Part shown: positions 1 through 7,529 of the stretch, one piece after another
Layout: every line of letters begins with the position of its first letter
Numbering within the stretch: position 1 is the stretch's first letter
Assembly: GCA_963823075.1 (NCBI GenBank)
Contig: CAWGKE010000001.1
Location: 1,860,001-1,924,000, forward strand
DNA from: UBA4732 sp963823075
Lineage (GTDB): Bacteria; Planctomycetota; Planctomycetia; Gemmatales; Gemmataceae
Length of the DNA stretch: 64,000 nucleotides
Direction of reading: 5' to 3'
Notes under the pieces: generated by a model
What the model was told of the DNA's origin: nothing
What the model saw: only the letters and a program-made list of their open reading frames with translations
Database searches by the model: none
Position numbers and translations under genes: made by a program

Positions 1-887
1 GTCTTTCCTTTGGACAACGATTCGTAGCCGGATAGGACGTCGAATAATTCCTCATCTATGGAGGTCTGGCGCAAACGGCGATACGTCTGATTCAGGGTTC
101 CCAGCAGTTCGTCAATGTTTTTCTCGGCTCGTTGCATGGCAGCCAGGCGGCTCGCGTTTTCGCTGGCCAACGATTCGGCGCAAGCCTTGAAGAGCGAAAC
201 AAAAAGATACTCCCGCACGAGTGCCGATAGCGTTTGCACCCGATTTCCTATGACCTCGGGCAGGCTTTTTGTCGGCCAAGGGAGATGGGCCAGCCGGACT
301 GCCCATTGTGCATCCAGGGGCAGCAGGCGTTGACTGACCGGTTCATAGGCCGCGCCGGACCTGGGGCCGTTGTGGAAGAGGTAAAGTTGACCGATCTCCC
401 CCATGCCGTGATGCGCCTCACTTTCAACGAGAATCTGCCCGACGAGCGGCGTGATGGCGTTGACGGAATTCGGTACAGCGAAAAGTCCGAGCGCCGCCAA
501 CCCGGCATCCGCCAGCCGCGCGTGGATGCGCTCACCGACCGCCCAAACTTTCTTTTCGCCGGGCAGAGCATTCAGCGCTGTGACGACATAACCAGCCAGC
601 ACATCATTGAATTGGCCGACTAGTCCCTGATCCGAGCCGAAGACGATGGCGCACGCCCTCTTCACATTGTCTACGCGGCCCCCTTGATTGACGGTGGCCA
701 TTCCCTGCTTCCTCAGGCATACAAGCAAACCCAGCTCCACAGTGCGATAATAGTCGGCCAGGGCCAGCACGGACTTCTCATATTGGCCGATGCTCGCGGC
801 TGCCAGGGCCTTCATCGAGCGGACCACGGATTCCAGATCGCCCGCCCCGCTGATTTTGCGGCGCAAACTGGCCAGGGTATCGCTCAT
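1..887 (-). CDS. atpG: N-ATPase gamma subunit (3' end cut by window edge)
   Basis: This is the central-stalk rotor subunit of the F1 sector. The reading frame begins MSDTLASLRRKISGAGD and is open to the window edge. A standard gamma C-terminal helix (SENASRLAAMQRAEKNIDEL) and the segment EELFDVLSGYESL lie close to position 1, so only a few residues are likely missing. The start codon overlaps the atpA stop as ATGA, which implies translational coupling and fixes the start. The frame has no stop, but it runs off the window. It is the last gene of the atpDCQRBEFAG order. The family call is secure; the exact C-terminus cannot be seen. Confidence 0.93.
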   Translation of the reverse strand, partial: MSDTLASLRRKISGAGDLESVVRSMKALAAASIGQYEKSVLALADYYRTVELGLLVCLRKQGMATVNQGGRVDNVKRACAIVFGSDQGLVGQFNDVLAGYVVTALNALPGEKKVWAVGERIHARLADAGLAALGLFAVPNSVNAITPLVGQILVESEAHHGMGEIGQLYLFHNGPRSGAAYEPVSQRLLPLDAQWAVRLAHLPWPTKSLPEVIGNRVQTLSALVREYLFVSLFKACAESLASENASRLAAMQRAEKNIDELLGTLNQTYRRLRQTSIDEELFDVLSGYESLSKGK

Positions 888-2443
888 GGTTTCCCCTTGG
901 TTTCGGGTGCGGGCTTTGGCTGAAACGACGCGATCGCTGTACTGGCGATTTGCAGAAAGGCTTTGCGGTCCTCGTCGCTCAGCGGGTCATTAGAGGAAAA
1001 TCGTTTACGAACCTCGGCCGGGATGTCCGCGGCCGATTTTCGCAGAGCGTGCTCGGCGTCGCGCACCTTGTCGATTGGCACGCTATCCAGCAGACCGGCG
1101 GTGAGCGCCACGAGGACGACGATTTGTTCGGCAACGGACGCGGGCTCGAACTCCGGCTGTTTGAGGACTGCGCGGATTCGCTGGCCGTGGTCGATGATCT
1201 TGCGGGTGTGTTCATCGAGCCGTGTGCCGAACTTGGCGAAGGATTCCAGCTCGGTGAACTGCGCGTACGCGAGCTTGAGGTCGCCCGTCACCGCACGGTA
1301 GGCCGCCCGTTGTGCCTTACCACCGACGCGTGAGACGGACTTGCCGACATCGACGGCGGGAAGAACGCCCAGCTCGAACAGCGTCGGCGAGAGGTAGATC
1401 TGCCCGTCGGTGATGGAGATGAGATTCGTTGGAATGTAAGCGGAGATGTTCTGCGCCTCAGTCTCGATGATGGGCAGCGCGGTGAGCGAGCCGCCGTGGA
1501 GGTCGGTGCCGAGATGGGTGGCGCGCTCCAGCAGTCGCGAATGGATGTAAAAGATATCGCCGGGAAATGCTTCGCGGCCGGGGGGGCGGCGCAGCAGCAA
1601 CGAAAGCTCGCGATAGGCCCGCGCGTGGTGGGTGAGGTCGTCGTAAACGATGAGCACGTCCCGGCCCGTTTCCATGAAATGCTCCGCGATGCTGGTCGCG
1701 GCGTAGGGGGCGATGTAGGCGAGCCCCGGAGGGTCGTTGCCTTCGGTCACGACGACGATGGTGTAGTCCATGGCGCCTTTTTCGCGCAGGTTGGCGACGA
1801 CCTTGGCGACGGCGGACGCACGTTGGCCGATGGCACAATAAACGCAGAGCACATTTTGGCCGCGCTGGTTCAGAATCGTGTCAATGGCGATGGCGGACTT
1901 GCCGGTTTGCCGGTCGCCGAGGATCAGTTCGCGCTGGCCGCGGCCGATCGGGATGAGCGCATCGATGACGAGGAGGCCCGTCTGCAGAGGCACGGTGACG
2001 GGAGCGCGGTCCATGATGGGCCGGGCGGGGCGTTCGATGGGCAAACGCTGGGTGGAGGCGACCGGCCCCTTGCCATCGAGCGGCCCGCCCAACGGGTCGA
2101 TGACGCGTCCGACCAGTCCATCGCCCACCGGTACGTCCATCACACGACCGGTGCGCTCGACCTCAGCGCCGGCGTGGAGGTGCCAGCAATCGCCAAGCAG
2201 CACGACGCCAATTTCGTCCTCATCGACGTTGAACGCGATGCCATACAGATCGCCGGGGAACCTTACCAGTTCATCAAAGCCCACGCCCGGCAGGCCCGAG
2301 ACCTTGGCGATGCCGACGGAGACGCTCGTGATCGTACCCACCTCGCGCGGGGTCAATTGCGCCGTGACAGCGTCCAATGTCCGGCCGATCCCCGCGAACG
2401 CCTTGCCGAAGGCTGTATGCAGGCTGTCAAACGAGTTATTCAA
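884..2443 (-). CDS. atpA: N-ATPase alpha subunit
   Basis: A 519-residue regulatory nucleotide-binding subunit of the F1 hexamer, of usual family length. The P-loop is seen as GDRQTGKSAIAIDT near residue 170, followed by the family hallmarks EGNDPPGLAYIAPY and LLRRPPGREAFPGDIFY. It sits between the b subunit (47 bases away) and gamma (4-base overlap). A separate delta gene (atpH) would normally precede atpA in a housekeeping operon; here there is none, as in N-ATPases. The frame is intact. The large opposite-strand frame over this gene is a codon shadow. Confidence 0.96.
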   Translation of the reverse strand: MNNSFDSLHTAFGKAFAGIGRTLDAVTAQLTPREVGTITSVSVGIAKVSGLPGVGFDELVRFPGDLYGIAFNVDEDEIGVVLLGDCWHLHAGAEVERTGRVMDVPVGDGLVGRVIDPLGGPLDGKGPVASTQRLPIERPARPIMDRAPVTVPLQTGLLVIDALIPIGRGQRELILGDRQTGKSAIAIDTILNQRGQNVLCVYCAIGQRASAVAKVVANLREKGAMDYTIVVVTEGNDPPGLAYIAPYAATSIAEHFMETGRDVLIVYDDLTHHARAYRELSLLLRRPPGREAFPGDIFYIHSRLLERATHLGTDLHGGSLTALPIIETEAQNISAYIPTNLISITDGQIYLSPTLFELGVLPAVDVGKSVSRVGGKAQRAAYRAVTGDLKLAYAQFTELESFAKFGTRLDEHTRKIIDHGQRIRAVLKQPEFEPASVAEQIVVLVALTAGLLDSVPIDKVRDAEHALRKSAADIPAEVRKRFSSNDPLSDEDRKAFLQIASTAIASFQPKPAPETKGKP

Positions 2444-2490
2444 TGGATCGCCTTTGGGGCCGAGGCCACCGGTTCAGGGCCGTGTTGAGG

Positions 2491-3346
2491 TTAAGGCGTC
2501 GGCTCAGCCTTCGCCACGACCTTCGGGACGGGCGTGGCTGCCGCCTCAGCCTCGGGCTTGGATTTTGCATCCGGCAAAGATTCGTGCTTGGCATCCTCAT
2601 GCAGCAGTTCGCCGGCGCTCTTTTCCAGCGTCGCGAGATAATCCGCGATGCTCCAGGCGACCTTCTGTCCGTTGGTGGAGAGTTCGATGCCGCTGACCAG
2701 TTCCGGCACGGTCTCGAACTGAATGTGAATATCAGCCGCGAAGGTTTCGTTCAGCGCTTTTTGTATCGCCGCGTGCTGCGCCGGCGGCAGATCGAACGCG
2801 GTGCGCACGCGCGCCGGTTGGGTCGAAGTCTTGAGGGCGGCCGCCAACTGCTCCTTGGCCGCGCCAGTCAAGGCGCAGGCGCTGAACGAACACCTCACCG
2901 ATACGTTCCTCGAGGCTCGTCGTGGCGAGGTCCGCCAGCGTCTTGCGAGCGATAGCAAAGACTTCTTTCTGCGTCCAGCGGATGATTTCTTGGCCGAGGT
3001 TCCGTTGTTCGTTTCGCAATGCGTCCTGGCGTTTGGCGCGCAACGCGTCGGCATCTTTGCGTGCTTCGTCGAGCAGCCGCTGACGTTCGCCGTCGGCCTC
3101 GTTGGTGGCTTTTTTCAAGAGCGCTGCACGCTCCTCATCGAAGGCCTCGTTCTTGTGCTGGAAGTCGTCGCGTTCCTTTTCCGCCTCACTCTTTTTCGCC
3201 TCGGCCTCCGCGAGTTGGGCGGCGATCCCCTTTTCCCGCTCGTCGATGGCGTTGAGGATGGGTTTGTAAAGGAAGCGCTTCAACAACCACACCAGGACGA
3301 GGAAGTTGATCACCTGGGCGACGACGGTGAACCAGTTGATTGGCAT
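2491..3346 (-). CDS. atpF: N-ATPase b subunit with delta-like C-terminus; frameshifted
   Basis: The stator stalk subunit. The N-terminal part (start at 3346) has one membrane helix (VVAQVINFLVLVWLL) and then a long charged coiled coil (EAEAKKSEAEKERDDF). At about 2871-2880 the frame breaks. The next frame continues with ALTGAAKEQLAAALK and a segment ending IADYLATLEKSAGELL that resembles the delta-subunit C-terminal domain. Restoring a GC dinucleotide in the GCGC run gives a continuous product of about 285 residues. N-ATPases lack a separate atpH, so a b-delta fusion fits; the delta similarity is my inference. It starts 3 bases after atpE. The lesion may be a sequencing error. Confidence 0.85.
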
Positions 3347-3349
3347 GGC

Positions 3350-3631
3350 TCACTTTCCTGTGGCTTGGGCAATGACGTGGTTCCAGAACGGGTTGGCGAA
3401 GATCAGAATCATCGAGATCACGAGACAGTAGATGGCAATGGATTCGATCATCGCCAGGCCGACGAACAAGGTTCGTGTGATGGTCTTTGCGGCATCGGGC
3501 TGTTGCGCCAACGAACTCAGGGCGTTCGAGACCGCCCGCCCTTCGCCGAGCGCTGGGGCGATGCTCCCCACTCCCATCGTGGCGCCGGCGGTAATGATGG
3601 AAACGATCGCGATGAGAGTCATGCTGTCCAT
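3350..3631 (-). CDS. atpE: N-ATPase c subunit (Na+-type rotor ring)
   Basis: A 93-residue two-helix proteolipid forming the membrane rotor ring. The outer helix carries the ion-binding glutamate followed by serine and a downstream tyrosine (MIESIAIYCLV). The first helix has PALGEGRA, which places a second carboxylate where Ilyobacter c has glutamine. The E-S and Y ligands, and the double-carboxylate pattern, are published signs of Na+ coupling in N-ATPases (Dibrova, Mulkidjanian and co-workers). The usual threonine ligand is isoleucine here, so the ion preference is inferred, not proven. The gene is intact and lies 30 bases after atpB. Confidence 0.95.
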   Translation of the reverse strand: MDSMTLIAIVSIITAGATMGVGSIAPALGEGRAVSNALSSLAQQPDAAKTITRTLFVGLAMIESIAIYCLVISMILIFANPFWNHVIAQATGK

Positions 3632-3661
3632 AGATCGCCTTTCGTTGCTGGGGGTGCAGTT

Positions 3662-4333
3662 TCATTCGTCGCGGGTACGCGTGGCGGCCGCGATGTAAAC
3701 GGTGGCGAGGACGCTGAATATGTAAGCCTGCACGATGCCGGTGAGCAGACCGAGCAAGCTCATGAAAACCGGTACGAAGAATGGCACGATCGTCAGCAAG
3801 ATGCCGACGATCATCGTCCCGCTCATGATGTTGCCGAAGAGGCGGATGGCCAGGGCGAAGGTGCGCGAGAACTCGCTGATGATGTTAAACGGCAGCATGA
3901 TGAACGTCGGCTTCAGGTAGGACTTGAGGTAACCGCCCAGGCCTTGCTCCTTGATGCCGAAGAGCAACACGGCGACAAACACGGAAATCGCCAGGGCGGA
4001 CGTTGTCGAGAGCGAGCCGGTCGGTGGTTCGTACCAGGGCAGAATCGCGCAGAGATTGGACGCCGCAATGAACAGAAACAGGGTGCCAATAAAGCCGAGG
4101 TACTTCTCCGGATGAAGCAGGCCCACCTCCTTGATCTGTTGCTGAATCGTCGTGACGACGATTTCCAGGAAGCCTTGCCAGCGTGAGATAGCCCCTTCGG
4201 TTTTGAGCCTCCGGGTGATCAGCATCGCCCCCACGGTCATAACGAACATCAACGCCCAAGTCGTGATGATCGTGCTGTTGAGCACGACAAAGCCCCACTG
4301 CCATACAATCAGGTCATCGGGACTAAGGCGCAT
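3662..4333 (-). CDS. atpB: N-ATPase a subunit
   Basis: The 223-residue membrane stator channel subunit. Several hydrophobic helices are visible, and the penultimate helix contains FALAIRLFGNIMSG, whose arginine is the conserved residue facing the c-ring carboxylate. The C-terminus continues with an LLTGIVQAYIFSVLATVYI helix, as expected for subunit a. It overlaps the end of atpR by 11 bases, which supports the ATG start at 4333 (MRLSPDDLIVWQWG). The frame is intact. Confidence 0.95.
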   Translation of the reverse strand: MRLSPDDLIVWQWGFVVLNSTIITTWALMFVMTVGAMLITRRLKTEGAISRWQGFLEIVVTTIQQQIKEVGLLHPEKYLGFIGTLFLFIAASNLCAILPWYEPPTGSLSTTSALAISVFVAVLLFGIKEQGLGGYLKSYLKPTFIMLPFNIISEFSRTFALAIRLFGNIMSGTMIVGILLTIVPFFVPVFMSLLGLLTGIVQAYIFSVLATVYIAAATRTRDE

Positions 4334-4640
4334 TGTGGGTCTCCTTTTCCGGCGAAGTCTGCTCTTCCGCCGGCGCTCGTGTGAGCCGCTTCATGACGAT
4401 GACGCGCGCGACGACCAATCCAAGGAGGCACAGCCCGAGCCTCGACCAGTGACCCTGCGAAACATAATAAAATCCGGCCAGAATGACCCCGATTCGCAGG
4501 AGCAGGCTGCCGAGGAACCAGAGCGCCGGCCTGTCGGACGTCATCCCCTTCTGGACCGTCCAATACAGGCCGCCGAAGAAAAACGCACCGAGCAAAACGC
4601 CCGCGAGGAACGCTAGGCCAAGGGCCGGTAGGTCACTCAT
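4323..4640 (-). CDS. atpR: N-ATPase accessory membrane protein AtpR
   Basis: A 105-residue protein with three predicted membrane helices (ALGLAFLAGVLLGAFFFGGL, a LLLRIGVILAGFYYV segment, and LGLCLLGLVVARVIVM). Each of the last two helices holds an arginine. AtpR is found only in N-ATPase operons, between atpQ and atpB, and its arginines have been proposed to contact the c-ring glutamates. Together with atpQ it is the marker that separates this operon from an ordinary F-ATPase. The start overlaps the atpQ stop by 8 bases. Confidence 0.88.
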   Translation of the reverse strand: MSDLPALGLAFLAGVLLGAFFFGGLYWTVQKGMTSDRPALWFLGSLLLRIGVILAGFYYVSQGHWSRLGLCLLGLVVARVIVMKRLTRAPAEEQTSPEKETHNAP

Positions 4641-4960
4641 CCGGGCCCTCCTGCATCTCCTTGTATTCCGAATCGACCCACCGCCAGGCGGTGAAACAGC
4701 CGATGATCAAGCCAATCAGCAGCAGCATCAGCGTCCAGGACAGCGAACTCGGGTAGTGACTGTCCAGCCAGATACCGAGGGCCGCGCCGATCAGGGTCGG
4801 AACCGTCACTGACCAGCCGATCAACCCGGACATACCCAGGCCGAACCAAATGCTCCTTTTGGCTCCGCGCTGCGCCTTCTGCTTGCGCCGCCTGGGCGCC
4901 TACCTGGCGGCTGAAGTTCGTCTCTTTGTTCGGACCCTGCACTTTGTTCTCTTCATTCAT
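4633..4960 (-). CDS. atpQ: N-ATPase accessory membrane protein AtpQ (AtpI-like); frameshifted
   Basis: A small two-helix membrane protein, the N-ATPase counterpart of AtpI. The body (RRKQKAQRG, then SIWFGLGMSGLIGWSVTV and a second helix LMLLLIGLIIGCF) is in one frame. The expected hydrophilic N-terminus, MNEENKVQGPNKE, starts at 4960 and is in another frame. Removing one base from the 3-base run at 4894-4896 joins them as ...SRQVGARRRKQKAQ. The alternative start, ATGA-coupled to the atpC stop, is in the body frame but meets an amber codon after 18 residues. I favour a homopolymer indel over a real break. Confidence 0.8.
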
Positions 4961-5342
4961 GTTGCAATTCCATCAAGTGGCGGATGAGACCGGTCTCCAT
5001 TTTCGCAAGCACCGAGCGAACGTTCCTTTCCTGCTCGTCCACTTTGAGAAACTCCCGCTTCACCGCTTCATGGAGCTTGTCGAGATCCGTCCCGCCGATC
5101 GCATTCCGCACGGAGACCAGAACATCCTTGCCGGCCTTGACTAGCACCCCTTGATCGACGGCCAGATAGACCTCCCCTTCCGCCTCCGTTTCATAGGTGA
5201 GAATCCCTGGCGCCAGGGCTGCCGCGCAGTCGAGCCGGCGCGGAAGAATTCCAAAGGAACCCTGGAGGGTTTGGGCCACGATACGTTTCACGCCCTTCTT
5301 CTCGACGAAAATCTGGAAGGGGAGGAGGATCTTTAGATCAAT
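4953..5342 (-). CDS. atpC: N-ATPase epsilon subunit, apparently started at ATT
   Basis: A 129-residue central-stalk subunit. Family-typical sequence (LKILLPFQIFVEKKGVKRIV, then GSFGILPRRLDC and PGILTYETEAEGEVYLAVD) begins right after the atpD stop. There is no ATG, GTG, TTG or CTG in the first 17 codons. The codon at the expected start is ATT (5340-5342), and it overlaps the atpD stop. The first conventional codon is GTG at 5289-5291; it would remove the first beta strand of the epsilon domain. I therefore place the start at the ATT, with an undetected base error as the alternative. Confidence 0.9.
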   Translation of the reverse strand: MDLKILLPFQIFVEKKGVKRIVAQTLQGSFGILPRRLDCAAALAPGILTYETEAEGEVYLAVDQGVLVKAGKDVLVSVRNAIGGTDLDKLHEAVKREFLKVDEQERNVRSVLAKMETGLIRHLMELQHE

Positions 5343-6855
5343 GGGTTTTGCCTCCCTGAAGGGCCGGGAGTTCCGGTTTCCCTGCCGCAGGCGGTTTAAC
5401 TGGACCGTTGAGTTTGAGACCGGGATCGGCAGGAGTTGCAGGCTGGGCCGCTTTCACTTTTTCCTTGGCCTCGTCGATTTCCCCGATCATGTAGAAGGCG
5501 CTCTCTGGATAGTCCTTGAACTCATCGTTCAGGATACGCTCGCAACCGTCCAGGGCGTCCTTCAGGCTGACGTCCTTACCTTTGATGCCGCTGAACTGCT
5601 CGGTGGCGAAAAACGGCTGGGTCAGAAAGCGCTCCAGCCGGCGGGCACGACCGACGACGTTCCGGTCATCGGGAGATAGTTGCTCCATCCCGAGCATGGC
5701 AATGATGTCCTTGAGTTCCTCGTAGTGCGCCAGCGTCTTGCGGATTTCCTGTGCCAGGAGGTAATGCCGTTCCCCGACGATGGTCGGCGTTGCCATCTTG
5801 GAGTTGGATTGCAGCAGATCAATGGCCGGGTACAGTCCCTCGCTCGCCCGCTTGCGGGAGAGAACGATCGACGCGGAAAGGTGCGAAAACGTATGCACCG
5901 CCGCCGGGTCGGTCAGGTCGTCCGCGGGCACGTAGACGGCCTGAATGGACGTGATGGCGCCCGTGTCGGTGTTGGCAATGCGCTCCTCCAGTCCAGATAA
6001 CTCGGTGCCCATCGTCGGTTGATAACCGAGGCGCGACGGCATCTGCCCCATCAAGCCGGACACCTCCATGCCTGCCTGGATGAATCGGAAGATATTGTCG
6101 ATGAGCAGCAGAACGTCGCGATGCTCATCGTCCCGGAAATACTCGGCCATCGTGAGCGCCGCCAGGCCCACGCGGAAGCGGGCGCCGGGAGGCTCATTCA
6201 TCTGGCCGAACAGCATGACCATGTGCGGGAGGACACCGGCTTCTTTCATGTCGTGGTACAGCTCTTCCCCTTCGCGGCAGCGCTCGCCGATGCCGCAAAA
6301 CATGCTGACTCCCTTTTGATGGCCGACCATGTTGTGAATCATCTCGGTGAGCAGCACCGTCTTGCCAACGCCCGCGCCCCCGAACAGCCCAGCCTTGCCG
6401 CCGCGCTCCAGCGGCACCAGCACGTCGATGACTTTGATGCCCGTTTCGAAGACTTCGGACTTGGTGGAACGGCTGGCCAGGGGCGGCGGGTCTCGATGAA
6501 TGGTGCGCCATTGCACATCAGCCGGCGGCGGCTGGCGGTCGATGGCGTTTCCGAAAACGTCGAACATGCGCGAAAGAATCCCTTTGCCAACGGGCACCTT
6601 CAAGGGCTCGCCGGTGTCCGCCACTGCCATGCCGCGCGCGAGTCCCTGTGTAGGATGGAGCGCGATGCCACGGACATGATGTTCATCGAGTTGCATCAGC
6701 ACCTCGATGGCGATTGGCGTCTCCTTTCCTGTGCGCAGCAGGGAGTAGATGGGCGGCAAGCCGTCTTCGAACCGCACATCCACCACGCTTCCACGCACCG
6801 ACGTGACGACGCCGTGATTGGAGTGCTTGTCGTCAATCCTGTTGCGTTTCGGCAT
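5338..6855 (-). CDS. atpD: N-ATPase beta subunit (catalytic)
   Basis: The catalytic F1 subunit. The P-loop is GGAGVGKTVLLTEM and Walker B is VLLLIDNIFRF; GERCREGEELYHDM replaces the usual GERTREGNDLY (a cysteine where threonine is common). The chosen start MPKRNRIDDKH has an AAGGG ribosome site about 10 bases upstream; the frame extends 17 codons further, but without a better site. The C-terminus is about 30 residues longer than usual and proline/alanine rich. It is the first gene of the operon; 75 bases separate it from the upstream YflT-like gene on the same strand. Confidence 0.96.
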   Translation of the reverse strand: MPKRNRIDDKHSNHGVVTSVRGSVVDVRFEDGLPPIYSLLRTGKETPIAIEVLMQLDEHHVRGIALHPTQGLARGMAVADTGEPLKVPVGKGILSRMFDVFGNAIDRQPPPADVQWRTIHRDPPPLASRSTKSEVFETGIKVIDVLVPLERGGKAGLFGGAGVGKTVLLTEMIHNMVGHQKGVSMFCGIGERCREGEELYHDMKEAGVLPHMVMLFGQMNEPPGARFRVGLAALTMAEYFRDDEHRDVLLLIDNIFRFIQAGMEVSGLMGQMPSRLGYQPTMGTELSGLEERIANTDTGAITSIQAVYVPADDLTDPAAVHTFSHLSASIVLSRKRASEGLYPAIDLLQSNSKMATPTIVGERHYLLAQEIRKTLAHYEELKDIIAMLGMEQLSPDDRNVVGRARRLERFLTQPFFATEQFSGIKGKDVSLKDALDGCERILNDEFKDYPESAFYMIGEIDEAKEKVKAAQPATPADPGLKLNGPVKPPAAGKPELPALQGGKTH

Positions 6856-6930
6856 CTTGAAAACCCTTCGGCAAAACCGCCGTGCAGGTACAGGCGCACC
6901 CCGCACGGCGTCTCCGTTCTTCGGGGCGGG

Positions 6931-7452
6931 TCAGGTAGCCGCAGGGGCGTGGACATCGAGTGGATCCGCCTTGGAGCCCGCCAGGATCTCGCGCGCCTTC
7001 TTGACCGCGTCGGCGGGGCCGTGGGCGATGACCAGGAACTTGCCGGCTTTTACGGCTTCCTGGTACTTGAGGATCTTCTCCTTGGAAACGCCGAGGCCGA
7101 ACAGCCAGCCGAGCACACCGGTCGCGGCAGCACCGGCCACGGTACCCTCGATCCCGCCCAGCAGCATCGATGTGAGAGAGCCGGCCACGACGAGCGGCCC
7201 GACGCCGGGCACCCACAGGAAGGCGGCCCCGGCCAGCAGGCCGAAGATGCCGCCCAGCCAGGCCCCCGTCACCGCCGACGACTTGGCCACGTCGCACGCC
7301 GTGACATAGCCGTGGACGCGCCGGTCGTCCTCCAGGTTTTGTGCGATGATCGACACTTTTTGGATGGGAAAGCCGCCGTCGCCCAGGGAACGGACCGCGG
7401 CCTCCGCTTCGCCCAGCGTCTTGTAGACGCCGACCACAGAATGCTCCACCAT
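6931..7452 (-). CDS. YflT-like general stress protein with glycine-rich hydrophobic core
   Basis: About 173 residues. The N-terminal ferredoxin-like fold (HSVVGVYKTLGEAEAAVRSL) resembles the YflT/general stress protein 17M domain. A central Ala/Gly-rich hydrophobic hairpin follows (WLGGIFGLLAGAAFLW, then GVLGWLFGLGVS), and a C-terminal repeat of the same fold (KFLVIAHGPADAVKKAREIL). The start at 7452 has a strong site, AAAGGAG. It lies between xfp and atpD on one strand, so it may be co-transcribed. The biochemical role of this family is not established. A second family member sits at 11228-11806. Confidence 0.75.
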   Translation of the reverse strand: MVEHSVVGVYKTLGEAEAAVRSLGDGGFPIQKVSIIAQNLEDDRRVHGYVTACDVAKSSAVTGAWLGGIFGLLAGAAFLWVPGVGPLVVAGSLTSMLLGGIEGTVAGAAATGVLGWLFGLGVSKEKILKYQEAVKAGKFLVIAHGPADAVKKAREILAGSKADPLDVHAPAAT

Positions 7453-7529
7453 CACGAATCTCCTTTCCTGAAAAACCATCGGGGAAGGGCAGCGCCGCAT
7501 TTAGCCTATTCGGCGCAGCTTGTCCAGGC

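Noticed and set aside
1496..2488. 330-codon plus-strand frame opposite atpA, and the 461-codon frame at 2801-4186
   Set aside because: Shadows of high-GC coding DNA; Arg/Gly/Asp/His-rich products without motifs, opposite intact ATPase genes.
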